Counted from the stretch's first letter, positions 45,130 through 54,252 are shown. The stretch: DNA of 64,000 bases from DFXE01 sp032054765 (GCA_032054765.1 DAMBSC010000010.1:124001-188000); one strand, 5' to 3'. A program made the numbers and translations. Notes: a model not told the origin generated them from the letters alone.

Positions 45130-45999
45130 ATGAAATATTTATTTGTTCTTTTAGCTCTTACGATTTGTGTAAATGCAGCTTGTCGTGATGATGACAAGAA
45201 AGGTAACGACAATAATAAACCGGAATTAAATGAAGGACATTTGTTTATTATCGGCGGAGGTGAACGCCCCGATTCATTAATGACACAGTTTCTTGCTTTA
45301 GGAGGAGGAGAAAAAGCACGAGTGTTGGTTATCCCTTTTGCGAGCGAAGATATAGATGATGCAGGCAGTTATCAGCAAGAACAGTTCGAACGACTGGGAT
45401 GTGCTTCGTCCAAATACACTAATACACCAAAAAAACTGATTGATTCAGAGGAAAGTCTTGCTGCTTTAGAAGGTATAACTGCGATATTCTTCTCAGGAGG
45501 AGACCAGAACAGACTAACGGATTATCTTTTAGGAACAAAGTTTCTGGCGAAAATACGGGAAATATATGTTAACGGAGGCGTTATTGGAGGAAGCAGTGCC
45601 GGAGCCGCTGTAATGAGTAAAATAATGATAACCGGCGAGGAAATCAATGTTCCTGAAAAATATAAAGGAGACTTCTCCTATATAAAGAAGAATACAGTAC
45701 AAACGGCAGAAGGCTTCGGATTTATAACATCAGCCATTGTAGACCAGCATTTTATTGCAAGGAAAAGACAGAACCGCTTAATCAGCCTGGTGCTTGAAAA
45801 CCCTACAATGAAAGGAATAGGAATTGACGAAGCTACAGCCATTATTGTTAAACAAGACGGTTCATACAAGGTCGCCGGACAAAGCCAGGTAATGGTTTTT
45901 GAATCTCAGGCTCAGCCTTCTCTTTCTCCCAACGGTTATTTCAGAACCTCGTCTTTGAACATGAAAATACTTACAGCCGGAGATACCGATAAACTTTAA
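45130..45999 (+). CDS. Cyanophycinase-like S51 peptidase, exported
   Basis: A 289-residue protein with a lipoprotein-like signal (V-N-A-A-C, Cys18; the -3 Asn is atypical) and a charged linker. The S51 core has F-I-I-G-G-G-E near 39-45, F-S-G-G-D-Q near 121-126 and the nucleophile elbow G-G-S-S-A-G-A (Ser156). Family members cut cyanophycin (poly-Asp with Arg side chains) to beta-Asp-Arg dipeptides, or release Asp from peptides. Here the enzyme would act on a substrate at the surface or in the periplasm, upstream of the SusCD or carrier import steps. Its exact bond preference is unknown. Confidence 0.85.
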   Translation: MKYLFVLLALTICVNAACRDDDKKGNDNNKPELNEGHLFIIGGGERPDSLMTQFLALGGGEKARVLVIPFASEDIDDAGSYQQEQFERLGCASSKYTNTPKKLIDSEESLAALEGITAIFFSGGDQNRLTDYLLGTKFLAKIREIYVNGGVIGGSSAGAAVMSKIMITGEEINVPEKYKGDFSYIKKNTVQTAEGFGFITSAIVDQHFIARKRQNRLISLVLENPTMKGIGIDEATAIIVKQDGSYKVAGQSQVMVFESQAQPSLSPNGYFRTSSLNMKILTAGDTDKL

Positions 46000-46010
46000 T
46001 TGTACAACAC

Positions 46011-47612
46011 ATGAAGCCGGGAAAAATACCTCATACCTATACCATTATATCAGTTGTTATATTGATATGCGCCATATTATCATGGATTATTCCGGCAGGT
46101 GAATATGAGCGTGAAACAAGAGTGGTAAACGGAACAGAAAGGGTAGTTATAGTTGATGATTCCTTTCATTCGGTAGAACCGGCTCCGCAAAGCTGGCAGG
46201 TATTCGGTGTTTTACTGGAAGGTTTTGAAAAGCAAGCCGGTATTATTGCTTTTCTTTTAATTATTGGAGGAGCCTTTCAAATAATGAATAGTAGCAGGGC
46301 TATCGATACCGGTATCTTATCCTTTCTTGAGAGTTCAAAGAAATTTGAACGGTTCGGCTTAATGCGAAAAATAGGGGTTAATAATGTAGTGATAGCTTCT
46401 GTCATTATATTGTTTAGTCTGTTTGGTGCGGTCTTTGGTATGAGCGAAGAAACATTGGCATTTGTTATTATTATAGTTCCGTTGGCTATTTCTATGGGAT
46501 ATGACTCAATAACAGGACTATGTATGGTTTATGTCGCGGCTCATATTGGATTCTCAGGCGCTATTCTGAATCCTTTTACAATTGGGATTGCGCAAGGTTT
46601 ATCAGATCTGCCGCTTTTTTCAGGTTTTGGTTATCGTTTGTTTTGTTGGATCATACTTACTACCTTGTTAATAATCTTTGTACTACGGTATGCGGCAAGG
46701 ATAAAAAAGAATCCCCGGTCATCGCTCATGTATGAAGCAGATGCTTATTGGCGTGAAAAAGAAGTCATTTCTGCTGAAGAGTCCGGAGATGCAAAAACAA
46801 CAAAATCGGCCCGGGTTGTTTATTTATTATTACTAATCGTTCTCATTCTTTTTTCAATCTTTTATCCAATTACAGGCTTTTCAGTAGGAGAAAACCAAAT
46901 GAGTTTCCCTGCGATACCAATCTTTACAGCCTTATACGGAATAACCGGTTATTTGGGGTTACGAAAATCTAATCAGTTTTTTATTCTTAATCTGTTAGGA
47001 TATACTATCATTTTCCTTATAATAGGAGTTATGGGATACGGGTGGTATCTGATGGAAATATCGGCTATATTTCTGGCAATGGGAATATTTTCAGGTTTCG
47101 CAAATAATGAAAATGCAGATGGTGTTATTTCTCAATTTCTGATCGGAGCAAAAGATATGCTCTCCGCGGCATTGGTCGTAGGGTTGGCCGGCGGTATTAT
47201 TCAGATACTACAGGATGGAAGAATTATAGACCCTATATTACATGGCCTGGCTTCTGTTATGGGCGGAGCCGGAAAGATTGTATCGTTGGGTACTATGTAT
47301 ATGATACAAACGGCAATTAATGTTATCATCCCTTCAGGTTCTGCTAAAGCTGCTCTTACAATGCCTATAATGGCTCCCTTTTCAGACGTAATAGGTATTT
47401 CCCGTCAGGCCACTGTACTGGCATTCCAGTTCGGAGATGGCTTTACCAATATGATCACTCCCACATCCGGAGTCTTAATGGGAGCTTTAGGTTTAGCCCG
47501 TATTCCTTATGAGTTATGGGTTAAATGGTTCTACAAAATATTGATCTTTTTTATAATAGTTGGTATGCTCTTGCTTATTCCTACTGTTTTAATTCCCTTG
47601 GATGGCTTTTGA
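46011..47612 (+). CDS. YfcC-type (DcuC superfamily) carrier
   Basis: A 533-residue membrane protein with about 12 helices. It starts with the family's K-I-P-H-T-Y-T-I, then W-I-I-P-A-G-E-Y-E-R. A later conserved region has I-P-S-G-S-A-K-A-A-L and T-P-T-S-G-V-L-M-G-A. Members move C4-dicarboxylates, basic amino acids or dipeptides; no substrate is certain. As the last gene of the SusCD-peptidase operon, 11 bp after the cyanophycinase gene, it may import the products (dipeptides, Arg or Asp). Confidence 0.88.
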   Translation: MKPGKIPHTYTIISVVILICAILSWIIPAGEYERETRVVNGTERVVIVDDSFHSVEPAPQSWQVFGVLLEGFEKQAGIIAFLLIIGGAFQIMNSSRAIDTGILSFLESSKKFERFGLMRKIGVNNVVIASVIILFSLFGAVFGMSEETLAFVIIIVPLAISMGYDSITGLCMVYVAAHIGFSGAILNPFTIGIAQGLSDLPLFSGFGYRLFCWIILTTLLIIFVLRYAARIKKNPRSSLMYEADAYWREKEVISAEESGDAKTTKSARVVYLLLLIVLILFSIFYPITGFSVGENQMSFPAIPIFTALYGITGYLGLRKSNQFFILNLLGYTIIFLIIGVMGYGWYLMEISAIFLAMGIFSGFANNENADGVISQFLIGAKDMLSAALVVGLAGGIIQILQDGRIIDPILHGLASVMGGAGKIVSLGTMYMIQTAINVIIPSGSAKAALTMPIMAPFSDVIGISRQATVLAFQFGDGFTNMITPTSGVLMGALGLARIPYELWVKWFYKILIFFIIVGMLLLIPTVLIPLDGF

Positions 47613-47720
47613 ATAACCTTCGCTGAATTTTAGTATAGTTGACTGCCATTTAACGATTTTGTCTAATAAATTTATTGTTTTTGCTTAATACTTATAATGA
47701 TTAAGTTACGACCAATTATT

Positions 47721-47806
47721 CTTTTGACAAGGGTCAAAAGAAAGTTTGACAGAAGTCAAAAGTAAACTTGACCTTTGTCAAAAGTTTTTTTAACAGGGGT
47801 CAAAAG
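47721..47806. repeat. Array C: four tandem 22-bp palindromic units
   Basis: Half-sites (TTTGAC or variant) begin at 47723, 47745, 47767 and 47789, an exact 22-bp period. Unit 1 is CTTTTGAC-AAGG-GTCAAAAG (perfect 8-bp arms). Centres are AAGG, AGAA, CTTT and AGGG. It has the same AC-N4-GT core and period as arrays A and B but different arms. Confidence 0.85.
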
Positions 47807-47894
47807 AACAATAGTCGGTGACGTTTGACTTAAAAGATGTTTATGAAAACATTACTTATTGCTTGCTTATTGATTAATCCATGTAGATCCACGT

Positions 47895-47946
47895 CCACGG
47901 GATTACATCCCGCGGTTATATATGGTCTATCCCCCTTTCGGGGATA
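47895..47946. repeat. REP-like pair of hairpins
   Basis: CCACGGGAT (47895-47903) pairs with ATCCCGCGG (47907-47915) with one mismatch. TATCCCC (47928-47934) and GGGGATA (47940-47946) form a 7-bp stem. Paired GC-rich hairpins of this kind are scattered in many Bacteroidetes genomes. Confidence 0.5.
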
Positions 47947-47973
47947 TATCACTTCTTACTGGAAATGAATTTT

Positions 47974-48009
47974 TAGCGTGAAGATTGTGACAGATCATCT
48001 GTCACGCTA
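47974..48009. repeat. Nested palindrome with two alternative folds
   Basis: GTGACAGAT (47987-47995), C, ATCTGTCAC (47997-48005) is a perfect 19-bp palindrome. TAGCGTGA (47974-47981) can pair instead with TCACGCTA (48002-48009). Confidence 0.55.
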
Positions 48010-48183
48010 TAACCCTTTTCTATAAAAGGTTTGGGGCATGGTGTGACGGATTATAGATAAAAACAGAAAACTTGATTTTAGAATAAAAGTGATAGTAAAT
48101 ATGAGTCCTTACATCACCTTTAATTTGCTGCTATCCAGACAGAAAAGGCGAAAGTGATAATAGTGATGTAAAAAAACAAACTT

Positions 48184-49194
48184 TTATGTAGTTATTCTTT
48201 TCTTCCAGTCGCTTTCAATGTTTAATAGTTCTTTTTCTGCATCGAGCCGCTTTTGGCGGCCTTCTTTCTGGACGGCTAAGACTTCATCAATGGTTGCAAA
48301 AAGATCGGTGTTTACTTTATGGAGTGTTTCAACATCTACTATACTACGTTCGTTTTCTTTGGCTATTTGTACGCTTGTTGTACGGAGCATTTCACTGTTG
48401 CGTTGAAGCATTTTGTTGGTGGCATCGTTTACTGCGCGCTGGGCTTCGAGGGCTTGCTTGGAATGTACAAGTCCTAACGCAAGTACCATCTGGTTACGCC
48501 AAAGAGGTAGTGTGTTTACAATGCTGGAGTGTATTCTTTCCATCAATACGGAACTATTGTTTTGAACAAGTCGTATTTGTGGAGCGAGCTGAAAAGAGAT
48601 CATACGACTTAATTTGAGGTCATGTATCTTTTTCTCAAATTGGTGTAGTTGTTCCTTCTCTATATCGGTTAGCTCTTTCTCTTGCATTTCTTTTATTTTG
48701 TCTTCTCCTGCATAGATGAAAAGAGATAGTTCACGGAAACATTGTTCGTTTTGTTCATAGAGCTTGTCAAAGAGGTGGATGTCTTTTAATAAGGTCTGCT
48801 GATGCTTTTCTAATTGCATTTCTACCTGGACAATGTTTTTCTCAATCTTTGAATATTCCGCTTTTATATGAAGTATCTTCTTTTTCAGACTCCGGAAGAA
48901 ACTCATAAAGGTTTTTTTGTTTATGGATTTATCGAATGACTGTAAGTCGGATACTAAGCCTGACAAGACATCGCCGACTTCTCCAATATCTTTATTGCGT
49001 ATCTGACTTAAAACGGTTTCGGAAAAAGCGACCATCTTGTTTTGTGAAGCAGCACCATATTGAATGATCTGACTCTTTTTGCTCAGGTCTATTTCTGATT
49101 TGTATTTTGCTATTTTATCTTGTTCTTCAACCGTTAGATCTTTTCTTTCCAGACTATTATCCGGTGTGTCGAAAGGAGATATTTTATTTTCCAT
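48184..49194 (-). CDS. TelA/toxic-anion-resistance family protein
   Basis: A 336-residue, mostly alpha-helical cytoplasmic protein with the TelA (PF05816) layout. An N-terminal acidic segment is followed by long coiled-coil helices (90-200), the S-S-V-L-M-E-R-I-H-S-S-I-V-N-T-L-P-L-W-R core and the N-D-A-T-N-K-M-L-Q-R-N-S-E-M-L segment. TelA proteins are linked to tellurite, nisin and other envelope stress, but the biochemistry is unknown. It is the last gene of a five-gene minus-strand run, 11 bp after the ATPase. Confidence 0.9.
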   Translation of the reverse strand: MENKISPFDTPDNSLERKDLTVEEQDKIAKYKSEIDLSKKSQIIQYGAASQNKMVAFSETVLSQIRNKDIGEVGDVLSGLVSDLQSFDKSINKKTFMSFFRSLKKKILHIKAEYSKIEKNIVQVEMQLEKHQQTLLKDIHLFDKLYEQNEQCFRELSLFIYAGEDKIKEMQEKELTDIEKEQLHQFEKKIHDLKLSRMISFQLAPQIRLVQNNSSVLMERIHSSIVNTLPLWRNQMVLALGLVHSKQALEAQRAVNDATNKMLQRNSEMLRTTSVQIAKENERSIVDVETLHKVNTDLFATIDEVLAVQKEGRQKRLDAEKELLNIESDWKKRITT

Positions 49195-49205
49195 GATGGT
49201 ATGAT

Positions 49206-51254
49206 TTATTCATTTATTAATCCTCTGTTCTTTAAGCTTTGAATATAGGCCATTGATTCGGCGTCGATATCAAGCATGTCTGATTTAAACATATTATTTA
49301 GTTCCTGTTCGAACGCTTTGTGTGTCAATTCTATGGAGTTTGTAATACGTTCTTTTGAATCATTCATTTCCTGGGAATCGAGTCCTGATACTTCCAGGAC
49401 TTTATATTGTTTTAGTAGTTTTACTACTGTATCGGTATGCCGCATGGAGAATATTTCGCCGGCCGTATGATCCTTTTCGTGAATGATATGCGCTATCCGG
49501 CTCATTTGATTAAGACGGGTTTTTATGGAAATGTCTGCAATTTCCTTTTCCCAGTATTTAAGTTCGGCAGCCAATGTTTTACGTTCCAGTATATCAATTT
49601 GGGCTTGTAGCAAATTGAGCAGTGGTTTCAACTGGCTATTCGGGATAAAGTCGATATTCATCTTTTCATTATCCAATAATATGTGCAGTACGCTATATTG
49701 TGGGCCACTGATGTATGTCATTTCATTTATTAATCCGTAAGGGAAAGACCGGGTATGTTTTTGCTTACTGATAAAGATCAACCGTCGTTCTGTTGCAAGC
49801 AATGTGCCGGCTTCATTATTGAAAGAAGCTGTAATGGCTTTAAGCAGGTGTTCATCATCCATCAGGATTGAAACTAATTCTTCCTGCACTTCGGGTGTAA
49901 GAATTATGTTTTTGAACTGCTTTTCAATATTTTTTATTTTTTGCCGTTTGGTATCTTCTTCTGTTTCCAGTTTATCATCTCTTTCATCGATTATTTTTAT
50001 TTCGTCGAAAAGTTGTTTTTTATCGGCTGAAGGATTTTGGCGAAGAATATTAAGGATATTCAGAAAATCCCTGATCACTTCACGGGGAGTTAGGAATTCC
50101 GCAGCTCCCGGTTTATTATATATTTCCTCCATGAAACTATGTATATCCTTTTCGGTGAAGTTGGAATTTGTATTATAATTGAAATCAAAGATACTTTTCA
50201 GGTTATATAAAAGGAGAAATATTTCGTCATGACTAAGGGGCATCAGGCGAATAACCGGTTGGGCATAGTCACGCAATTCGTTAGTTTCGAATTTGTTTAC
50301 TTTCAGACGCGTTTTCATTGCGTCATAACTGTAAAAGCCTTTTTGCTTGTCTTCCAATGTCTCTGTTGTTCCGGCAACATTGAAATAAATATGTTCTATT
50401 CTCCCTTGAAAACAATCATTATATATGCTCAATAGCTTCTCGTAATTACGTTGACGCATTCCCGGGTTGGGAATTTTATAGAGGTTGATTGCTTCATCAA
50501 GATTTATGACCAGCCCACTGTATCCTATCGTAACAAATAAGCGGCAGAAGTTTTTCAACATATCATAATAATTCCTGTCATTGACAATGTCGCTAACTCC
50601 AAGATCTTTACGAGCTTCGGTTTTAGTGGTATATTCTCCTTTGAGCCAACGTAAGGCATTTTTTCTTTTATCATCTTCATCCTGGATAAAACATTCATAA
50701 TATTTGACAATAGCCAGGCCGAAATCGAATCCTCCTACTTCTGTTATTTCATTAACCGTTTTCATAATACCATCCTGGATCAGACTGAAATATTGAGGAG
50801 TTCTTATTTCGGTAAGAGCAATTTTATGTTGAGTTGCCGTTTGCATGATTACCTGCTCAATCCATTTTTCAAGTAGGATATGAAGGGCTCCTCCTTCGGG
50901 TTTTGTCTGAATGGCGATATTGTTCATTAACGCGGTGTAGAGGGCTTGCCCTTTTCCATCATTTGAATATAAACGGATATGGGGAGTGAAGTCCGCACTT
51001 GTAACAATAAACTTTTGTTTAAGTGCAACAGTAGTGAGGAGGTGGAGCATAAAAGATTTTCCGGAACCGAAATCGCCTATCCAAAACTTCATCATACTAT
51101 GGCCGTTCTTTACTTCTTCTAATGTTTGTAATACCATTTCTACTTCATTGGAACGGCCAACTGTAATGTGTTGTACTCCAATTTTGGGTACTACTCCACT
51201 TATTAATGAGTTAATGATAGCGGTTGCTTCTTTCGGTTTAATGTTCGGTTTCAT
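49206..51254 (-). CDS. BrxD/DUF2791-type P-loop ATPase with C-terminal PH-like domain
   Basis: A 682-residue protein. The AAA-like ATPase has Walker A G-D-F-G-S-G-K-S (60-67) and Walker B G-L-V-I-N-L-D-E-A (247-255). The L-Y-K-I-P-N-P-G-M-R-Q-R-N-Y-E-K segment that follows is characteristic of DUF2791/BrxC-D proteins of BREX and related systems. A charged helical linker (410-455) leads to a beta-rich domain (~475-540, G-T-L-L-A-T-E-R-R-L-I-F-I) that looks like a bacterial PH (YokE-type) domain, then a long helical tail. No other BREX gene is present. It overlaps the TerB-C gene by ATGA, so the two products probably work together at the membrane. Confidence 0.8.
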   Translation of the reverse strand: MKPNIKPKEATAIINSLISGVVPKIGVQHITVGRSNEVEMVLQTLEEVKNGHSMMKFWIGDFGSGKSFMLHLLTTVALKQKFIVTSADFTPHIRLYSNDGKGQALYTALMNNIAIQTKPEGGALHILLEKWIEQVIMQTATQHKIALTEIRTPQYFSLIQDGIMKTVNEITEVGGFDFGLAIVKYYECFIQDEDDKRKNALRWLKGEYTTKTEARKDLGVSDIVNDRNYYDMLKNFCRLFVTIGYSGLVINLDEAINLYKIPNPGMRQRNYEKLLSIYNDCFQGRIEHIYFNVAGTTETLEDKQKGFYSYDAMKTRLKVNKFETNELRDYAQPVIRLMPLSHDEIFLLLYNLKSIFDFNYNTNSNFTEKDIHSFMEEIYNKPGAAEFLTPREVIRDFLNILNILRQNPSADKKQLFDEIKIIDERDDKLETEEDTKRQKIKNIEKQFKNIILTPEVQEELVSILMDDEHLLKAITASFNNEAGTLLATERRLIFISKQKHTRSFPYGLINEMTYISGPQYSVLHILLDNEKMNIDFIPNSQLKPLLNLLQAQIDILERKTLAAELKYWEKEIADISIKTRLNQMSRIAHIIHEKDHTAGEIFSMRHTDTVVKLLKQYKVLEVSGLDSQEMNDSKERITNSIELTHKAFEQELNNMFKSDMLDIDAESMAYIQSLKNRGLINE

Positions 51255-52456
51255 CCTTTGATTTGTTCGTAATATGCCTCATTCATCATGTAGTGTTCAT
51301 CATCTTCTTCGATCAGGACATCATCCAGTACTTCGTAATACGTTTCGTTGATGCTTTCAATCAACTGACTTTTCATTATTCCATGCGAACGTGCAAATAT
51401 ATCAACTTCTTCTTTATTTAAGTTATAACTATGTTCCTTAAATAGTTGTAGAAGGTTTTCTTTAGGGTTATCAGTTGTTTCTTTGGGAGTAGTTAAGGCT
51501 TCTTCTTTTACTATTTCTTTAGGAGTTGATATATCTTCGTCTTCCAGTATTTCACCTAATACTTTAGCTACTTTATTCTGCCTTCTTCCTGCTTCTTTTA
51601 TAGCATTTATATTTAATTTAATTTTTCTACGGTCACCAATACCCAACTCTTCTAATTTTTGAAGTGCGGGGCTTAATCTGTTGTTTGCTAAAAGTTTTTC
51701 ACAGATTTGATTGAACTGTTCTTCCTGTTTATTATTGCTAAATAATGTTTTCGCATTTTTCCGACTTATCTTTTTGAACTTAAAGGTACTGGAAGCGCTT
51801 TTTACATTGAGGTAATGTAAATAGAGCCGCAAAGCGTATTCTTTATTGTACGGTACCAGGAAATTATAAGTATCAAAGAATATATTGCGAGCAATACCTA
51901 CTTTTGATATCATGTTGTTTCCCAATGAAGACACTTGATTGTAAAACGAATGGATGTCTTTTTCGTTAAAGTGTCTGATCAGATATTGGTATCTTATCGA
52001 CCAGGCATCCGTATGTTTATTGTAAAAGCTTATTCCTTCATTGTCAGTTATCTTAACTATTTGAGGAGCGTATTCATTGATAATATCCCACGATTCTTTT
52101 CCAATTTTATCTTTTAGCCTTATAATTGCTTCCTGGTCAACCGAACGGTAATCCAGCGCTTGCTCAACAACAAAATGACAGGCTTCCATCATTGATTGTT
52201 CGTATAACTGATCGTAATCCCATACATTTTTTGTTTTCAGAAAACGCATACAACGTACAAACATAAGTTGCGTTTGTAAAAAACAATATTTGTTATTACA
52301 AACGAATTTGCAGTTTCTTATGGTATCACGTTCGGCCTCAGATATTTTATATCCGTCAGTTAAAATGTAAAATGGCTCATTTACATTCCTCTTTAAAGGG
52401 GAAAAAACATGAATAAGACTGGCAATGACAATGATGATAATTATAGCGGCAAGCAT
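51251..52456 (-). CDS. Membrane-anchored TerB-C domain protein
   Basis: A 401-residue protein with one N-terminal transmembrane helix (about 2-20, very Ile-rich) and a helical middle region (30-290) without recognisable TerB metal-binding Asp residues. A low-complexity linker with repeated T-P-K-E follows (~310-330). The final ~65 residues match TerB-C: N-L-N-K-E-E-V-D-I-F-A-R-S-H-G, then L-I-E-E-D-D-E-H-Y near the end. TerB-C proteins belong to Ter-linked stress or phage-response systems and usually couple to ATPases, as here. The 4-bp ATGA overlap with the ATPase supports a functional pair. Confidence 0.72.
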   Translation of the reverse strand: MLAAIIIIIVIASLIHVFSPLKRNVNEPFYILTDGYKISEAERDTIRNCKFVCNNKYCFLQTQLMFVRCMRFLKTKNVWDYDQLYEQSMMEACHFVVEQALDYRSVDQEAIIRLKDKIGKESWDIINEYAPQIVKITDNEGISFYNKHTDAWSIRYQYLIRHFNEKDIHSFYNQVSSLGNNMISKVGIARNIFFDTYNFLVPYNKEYALRLYLHYLNVKSASSTFKFKKISRKNAKTLFSNNKQEEQFNQICEKLLANNRLSPALQKLEELGIGDRRKIKLNINAIKEAGRRQNKVAKVLGEILEDEDISTPKEIVKEEALTTPKETTDNPKENLLQLFKEHSYNLNKEEVDIFARSHGIMKSQLIESINETYYEVLDDVLIEEDDEHYMMNEAYYEQIKG

Positions 52457-52467
52457 TAATCCGGCTA

Positions 52468-54165
52468 TTATCTAAGTTTAAATAATAACTGGAGCTTGTT
52501 GTTATCTGCCCATTCAGTTATTAATGTGCGGAATGCTGTATAATCCGCTGGTGTTATCAATTCTTTCTTTATTTCTAAATTACGCTTTATTTCCACTGTA
52601 TTCCCATTTTGTTTGATTGAGTAAACAGCTTTACCTACAGAATTATCTGTAGTTTTTACCATTTCCGGTGTATTTAATTCCATCTCTGTGGGAACTTGTA
52701 CGGTATATATGAAACTTTCTTTTGCTTTATAAGGTAATAGAAGGTTTTCTTTCCGTTTTGTGTTAAAGTTTTTATAAGCTGCATGCGACATACTGTTGAC
52801 ATTATCGGGAAGAGAAAGCAAGATATAACCGTTATTATTGTTGAGCCTTAGTTCAGTATCTTCAATTACTTCAGCTTTACCTTTTTCTGTATAAGGAATG
52901 AAACCGTTACCTATGGTACCTTTTGTTTGTATAGTAGCTTTCTCAACAGATAGATTAATATTGTAAGCAAAATCAAGATCAGCAGAAGGGGTTTGTATAT
53001 TTACAGTGTTTCCGGGATTGCTCACACTTACCAGTTTAACATATCCATTATACCATCCGGCATCCGACATACTTTTGTTTCGGGGTGTTAATAGATACTG
53101 TTTGCCATCGGCTGTAGCAATTACAACTAACTCATCGATAGCGCTTAATCCGCAACTGTTAATATCCGCTTTGTTAAAGAAAGCCGCTACAACTTCAGCG
53201 TTGATTCCAGCTTCATTTAGTAGACTTGCCAATAAGTTTACCTTTTCAGCTTCTGTTGCATATGCAGAGGGATTAACATCATCAATTGAACGTAATTTGA
53301 AACCGGTTTCTTCTAATGACAATCTGCTATTACCCACATTATCAATTACGTGATTCAGAATTGCAAATAGTTTTTCAGTATTATTGCTTTTCCCTTTAGT
53401 GATGGTTTCCATTAATGATAGTGCCGGCATATTTCCTTTTGGAGTTAATTGCTTGTTAAATGCTATTAGAGCGTCTTTGTTGGAAGCATAAGTAGATGCT
53501 GTCAGTAAAGGAACGTCTCCGGCAATTTTAGTAACTTCCGGAGCTCTGGATGCGGCAGGAAGATTCCGTATTTTCCAGGTAATCTGTTTTATTCCGTTAG
53601 ATGTTGTTACTGTCGGTTTGAATGTTGAATTTGACAAATCAAAGAATAAGGGTTTATTCTCAGGTACATTTATTGTAATGGTATAGTCTTTTACAGGAGA
53701 AGTTTGTTCGATTGCATCATAAACATCCAACTCGGCAAGATATCCGGGTTTGGTGATAATTGAATAATCCAAATAGATAGTCGCTCCTAACTCTAATCCG
53801 GTATGTACAACTACCATCTCTTTCAAATGGTTGAAAGCCGGAGCATCTGCTGCCTGGCGGGGAAGTACTTCTACAAAAGCATTTTCCGGTGCTTCTATCA
53901 CTGTACCATCTTTCTGTTTTGTATAGGATGTATGTATCTTTAATTCCTGAAACTTTGGATTATATACAATAAAGCTTTCGCCATACGTCCGATTCATAGC
54001 AGTATGCGTAAAAAGCGTAAGCTCCATGTTATAACGGAATTCCTGACTACCGTCAGCGTTTAAAGTATATGTTTTTGACAACTTCTTATATTCGGCTTCT
54101 GAAGCTGCAAACATTGAAAGAGTACAGACAAATAATAAGATAGGGATTATATATATTTTTTTCAT
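52468..54165 (-). CDS. DUF3857 protein with degenerate (non-catalytic) transglutaminase domain
   Basis: A 565-residue exported protein (signal peptide about 1-20). The N-terminal DUF3857 beta domain (25-215) is followed by a transglutaminase-like domain (250-370). The segment aligned with the catalytic Cys reads P-S-A-Y-A-T-E-A-E-K (299-308), so the nucleophile is absent, while the flanking N-L-L-A-S-L-L-N-E-A-G-I-N-A-E fold is kept. A C-terminal beta domain follows. It is probably a structural or binding partner of the intact paralogue 87 bp upstream. It lies 11 bp before the TerB-C gene. Confidence 0.85.
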   Translation of the reverse strand: MKKIYIIPILLFVCTLSMFAASEAEYKKLSKTYTLNADGSQEFRYNMELTLFTHTAMNRTYGESFIVYNPKFQELKIHTSYTKQKDGTVIEAPENAFVEVLPRQAADAPAFNHLKEMVVVHTGLELGATIYLDYSIITKPGYLAELDVYDAIEQTSPVKDYTITINVPENKPLFFDLSNSTFKPTVTTSNGIKQITWKIRNLPAASRAPEVTKIAGDVPLLTASTYASNKDALIAFNKQLTPKGNMPALSLMETITKGKSNNTEKLFAILNHVIDNVGNSRLSLEETGFKLRSIDDVNPSAYATEAEKVNLLASLLNEAGINAEVVAAFFNKADINSCGLSAIDELVVIATADGKQYLLTPRNKSMSDAGWYNGYVKLVSVSNPGNTVNIQTPSADLDFAYNINLSVEKATIQTKGTIGNGFIPYTEKGKAEVIEDTELRLNNNNGYILLSLPDNVNSMSHAAYKNFNTKRKENLLLPYKAKESFIYTVQVPTEMELNTPEMVKTTDNSVGKAVYSIKQNGNTVEIKRNLEIKKELITPADYTAFRTLITEWADNNKLQLLFKLR

Positions 54166-54179
54166 AAGACAGAATCGTA

Positions 54180-54247
54180 ATTATTAATTGTGAATTATTA
54201 ATTGTGAATGGTTAATTGTTATGGCTAATAATTAATAATTAACCATT
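54180..54247 (-). promoter_or_regulatory. Intercistronic repeat and hairpin between the two DUF3857 genes
   Basis: A 14-bp tandem repeat (54180-54193, 54194-54207) is followed by a 15-bp stem (54207-54221 with 54233-54247, one G-T pair). It resembles the hairpin at 14392-14444 in composition (TTAAC/TTAAT words) and position, between two related genes of one operon. Confidence 0.6.
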
Positions 54248-54252
54248 AATCA

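Larger units (their letters stand above)
47613..48183. other. 571-bp convergent intergenic region rich in palindromes
   Basis: There is no gene in it. It holds palindrome array C (47721-47806), two REP-like hairpins (47895-47946), and a nested palindrome (47974-48009). A long-range inverted repeat TTACATCAC/GTGATGTAA (48109-48117, 48163-48171) lies next to the telA stop. Confidence 0.7.

Noticed and set aside
47895..48009. Remnant of a transposable element
   Set aside because: Hairpins are clear, but there is no transposase fragment, terminal inverted repeat pair or target duplication, so only a REP-like label is given.
48310..49000. Plus-strand ORFs within the TelA gene
   Set aside because: They lie wholly antisense to TelA, show no conserved motifs and have low-quality starts.
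49206..52456. BREX defence system
   Set aside because: Only a DUF2791-type ATPase is present; PglX, PglZ, BrxA/B/C and BrxL are absent, so the name BREX is not justified.
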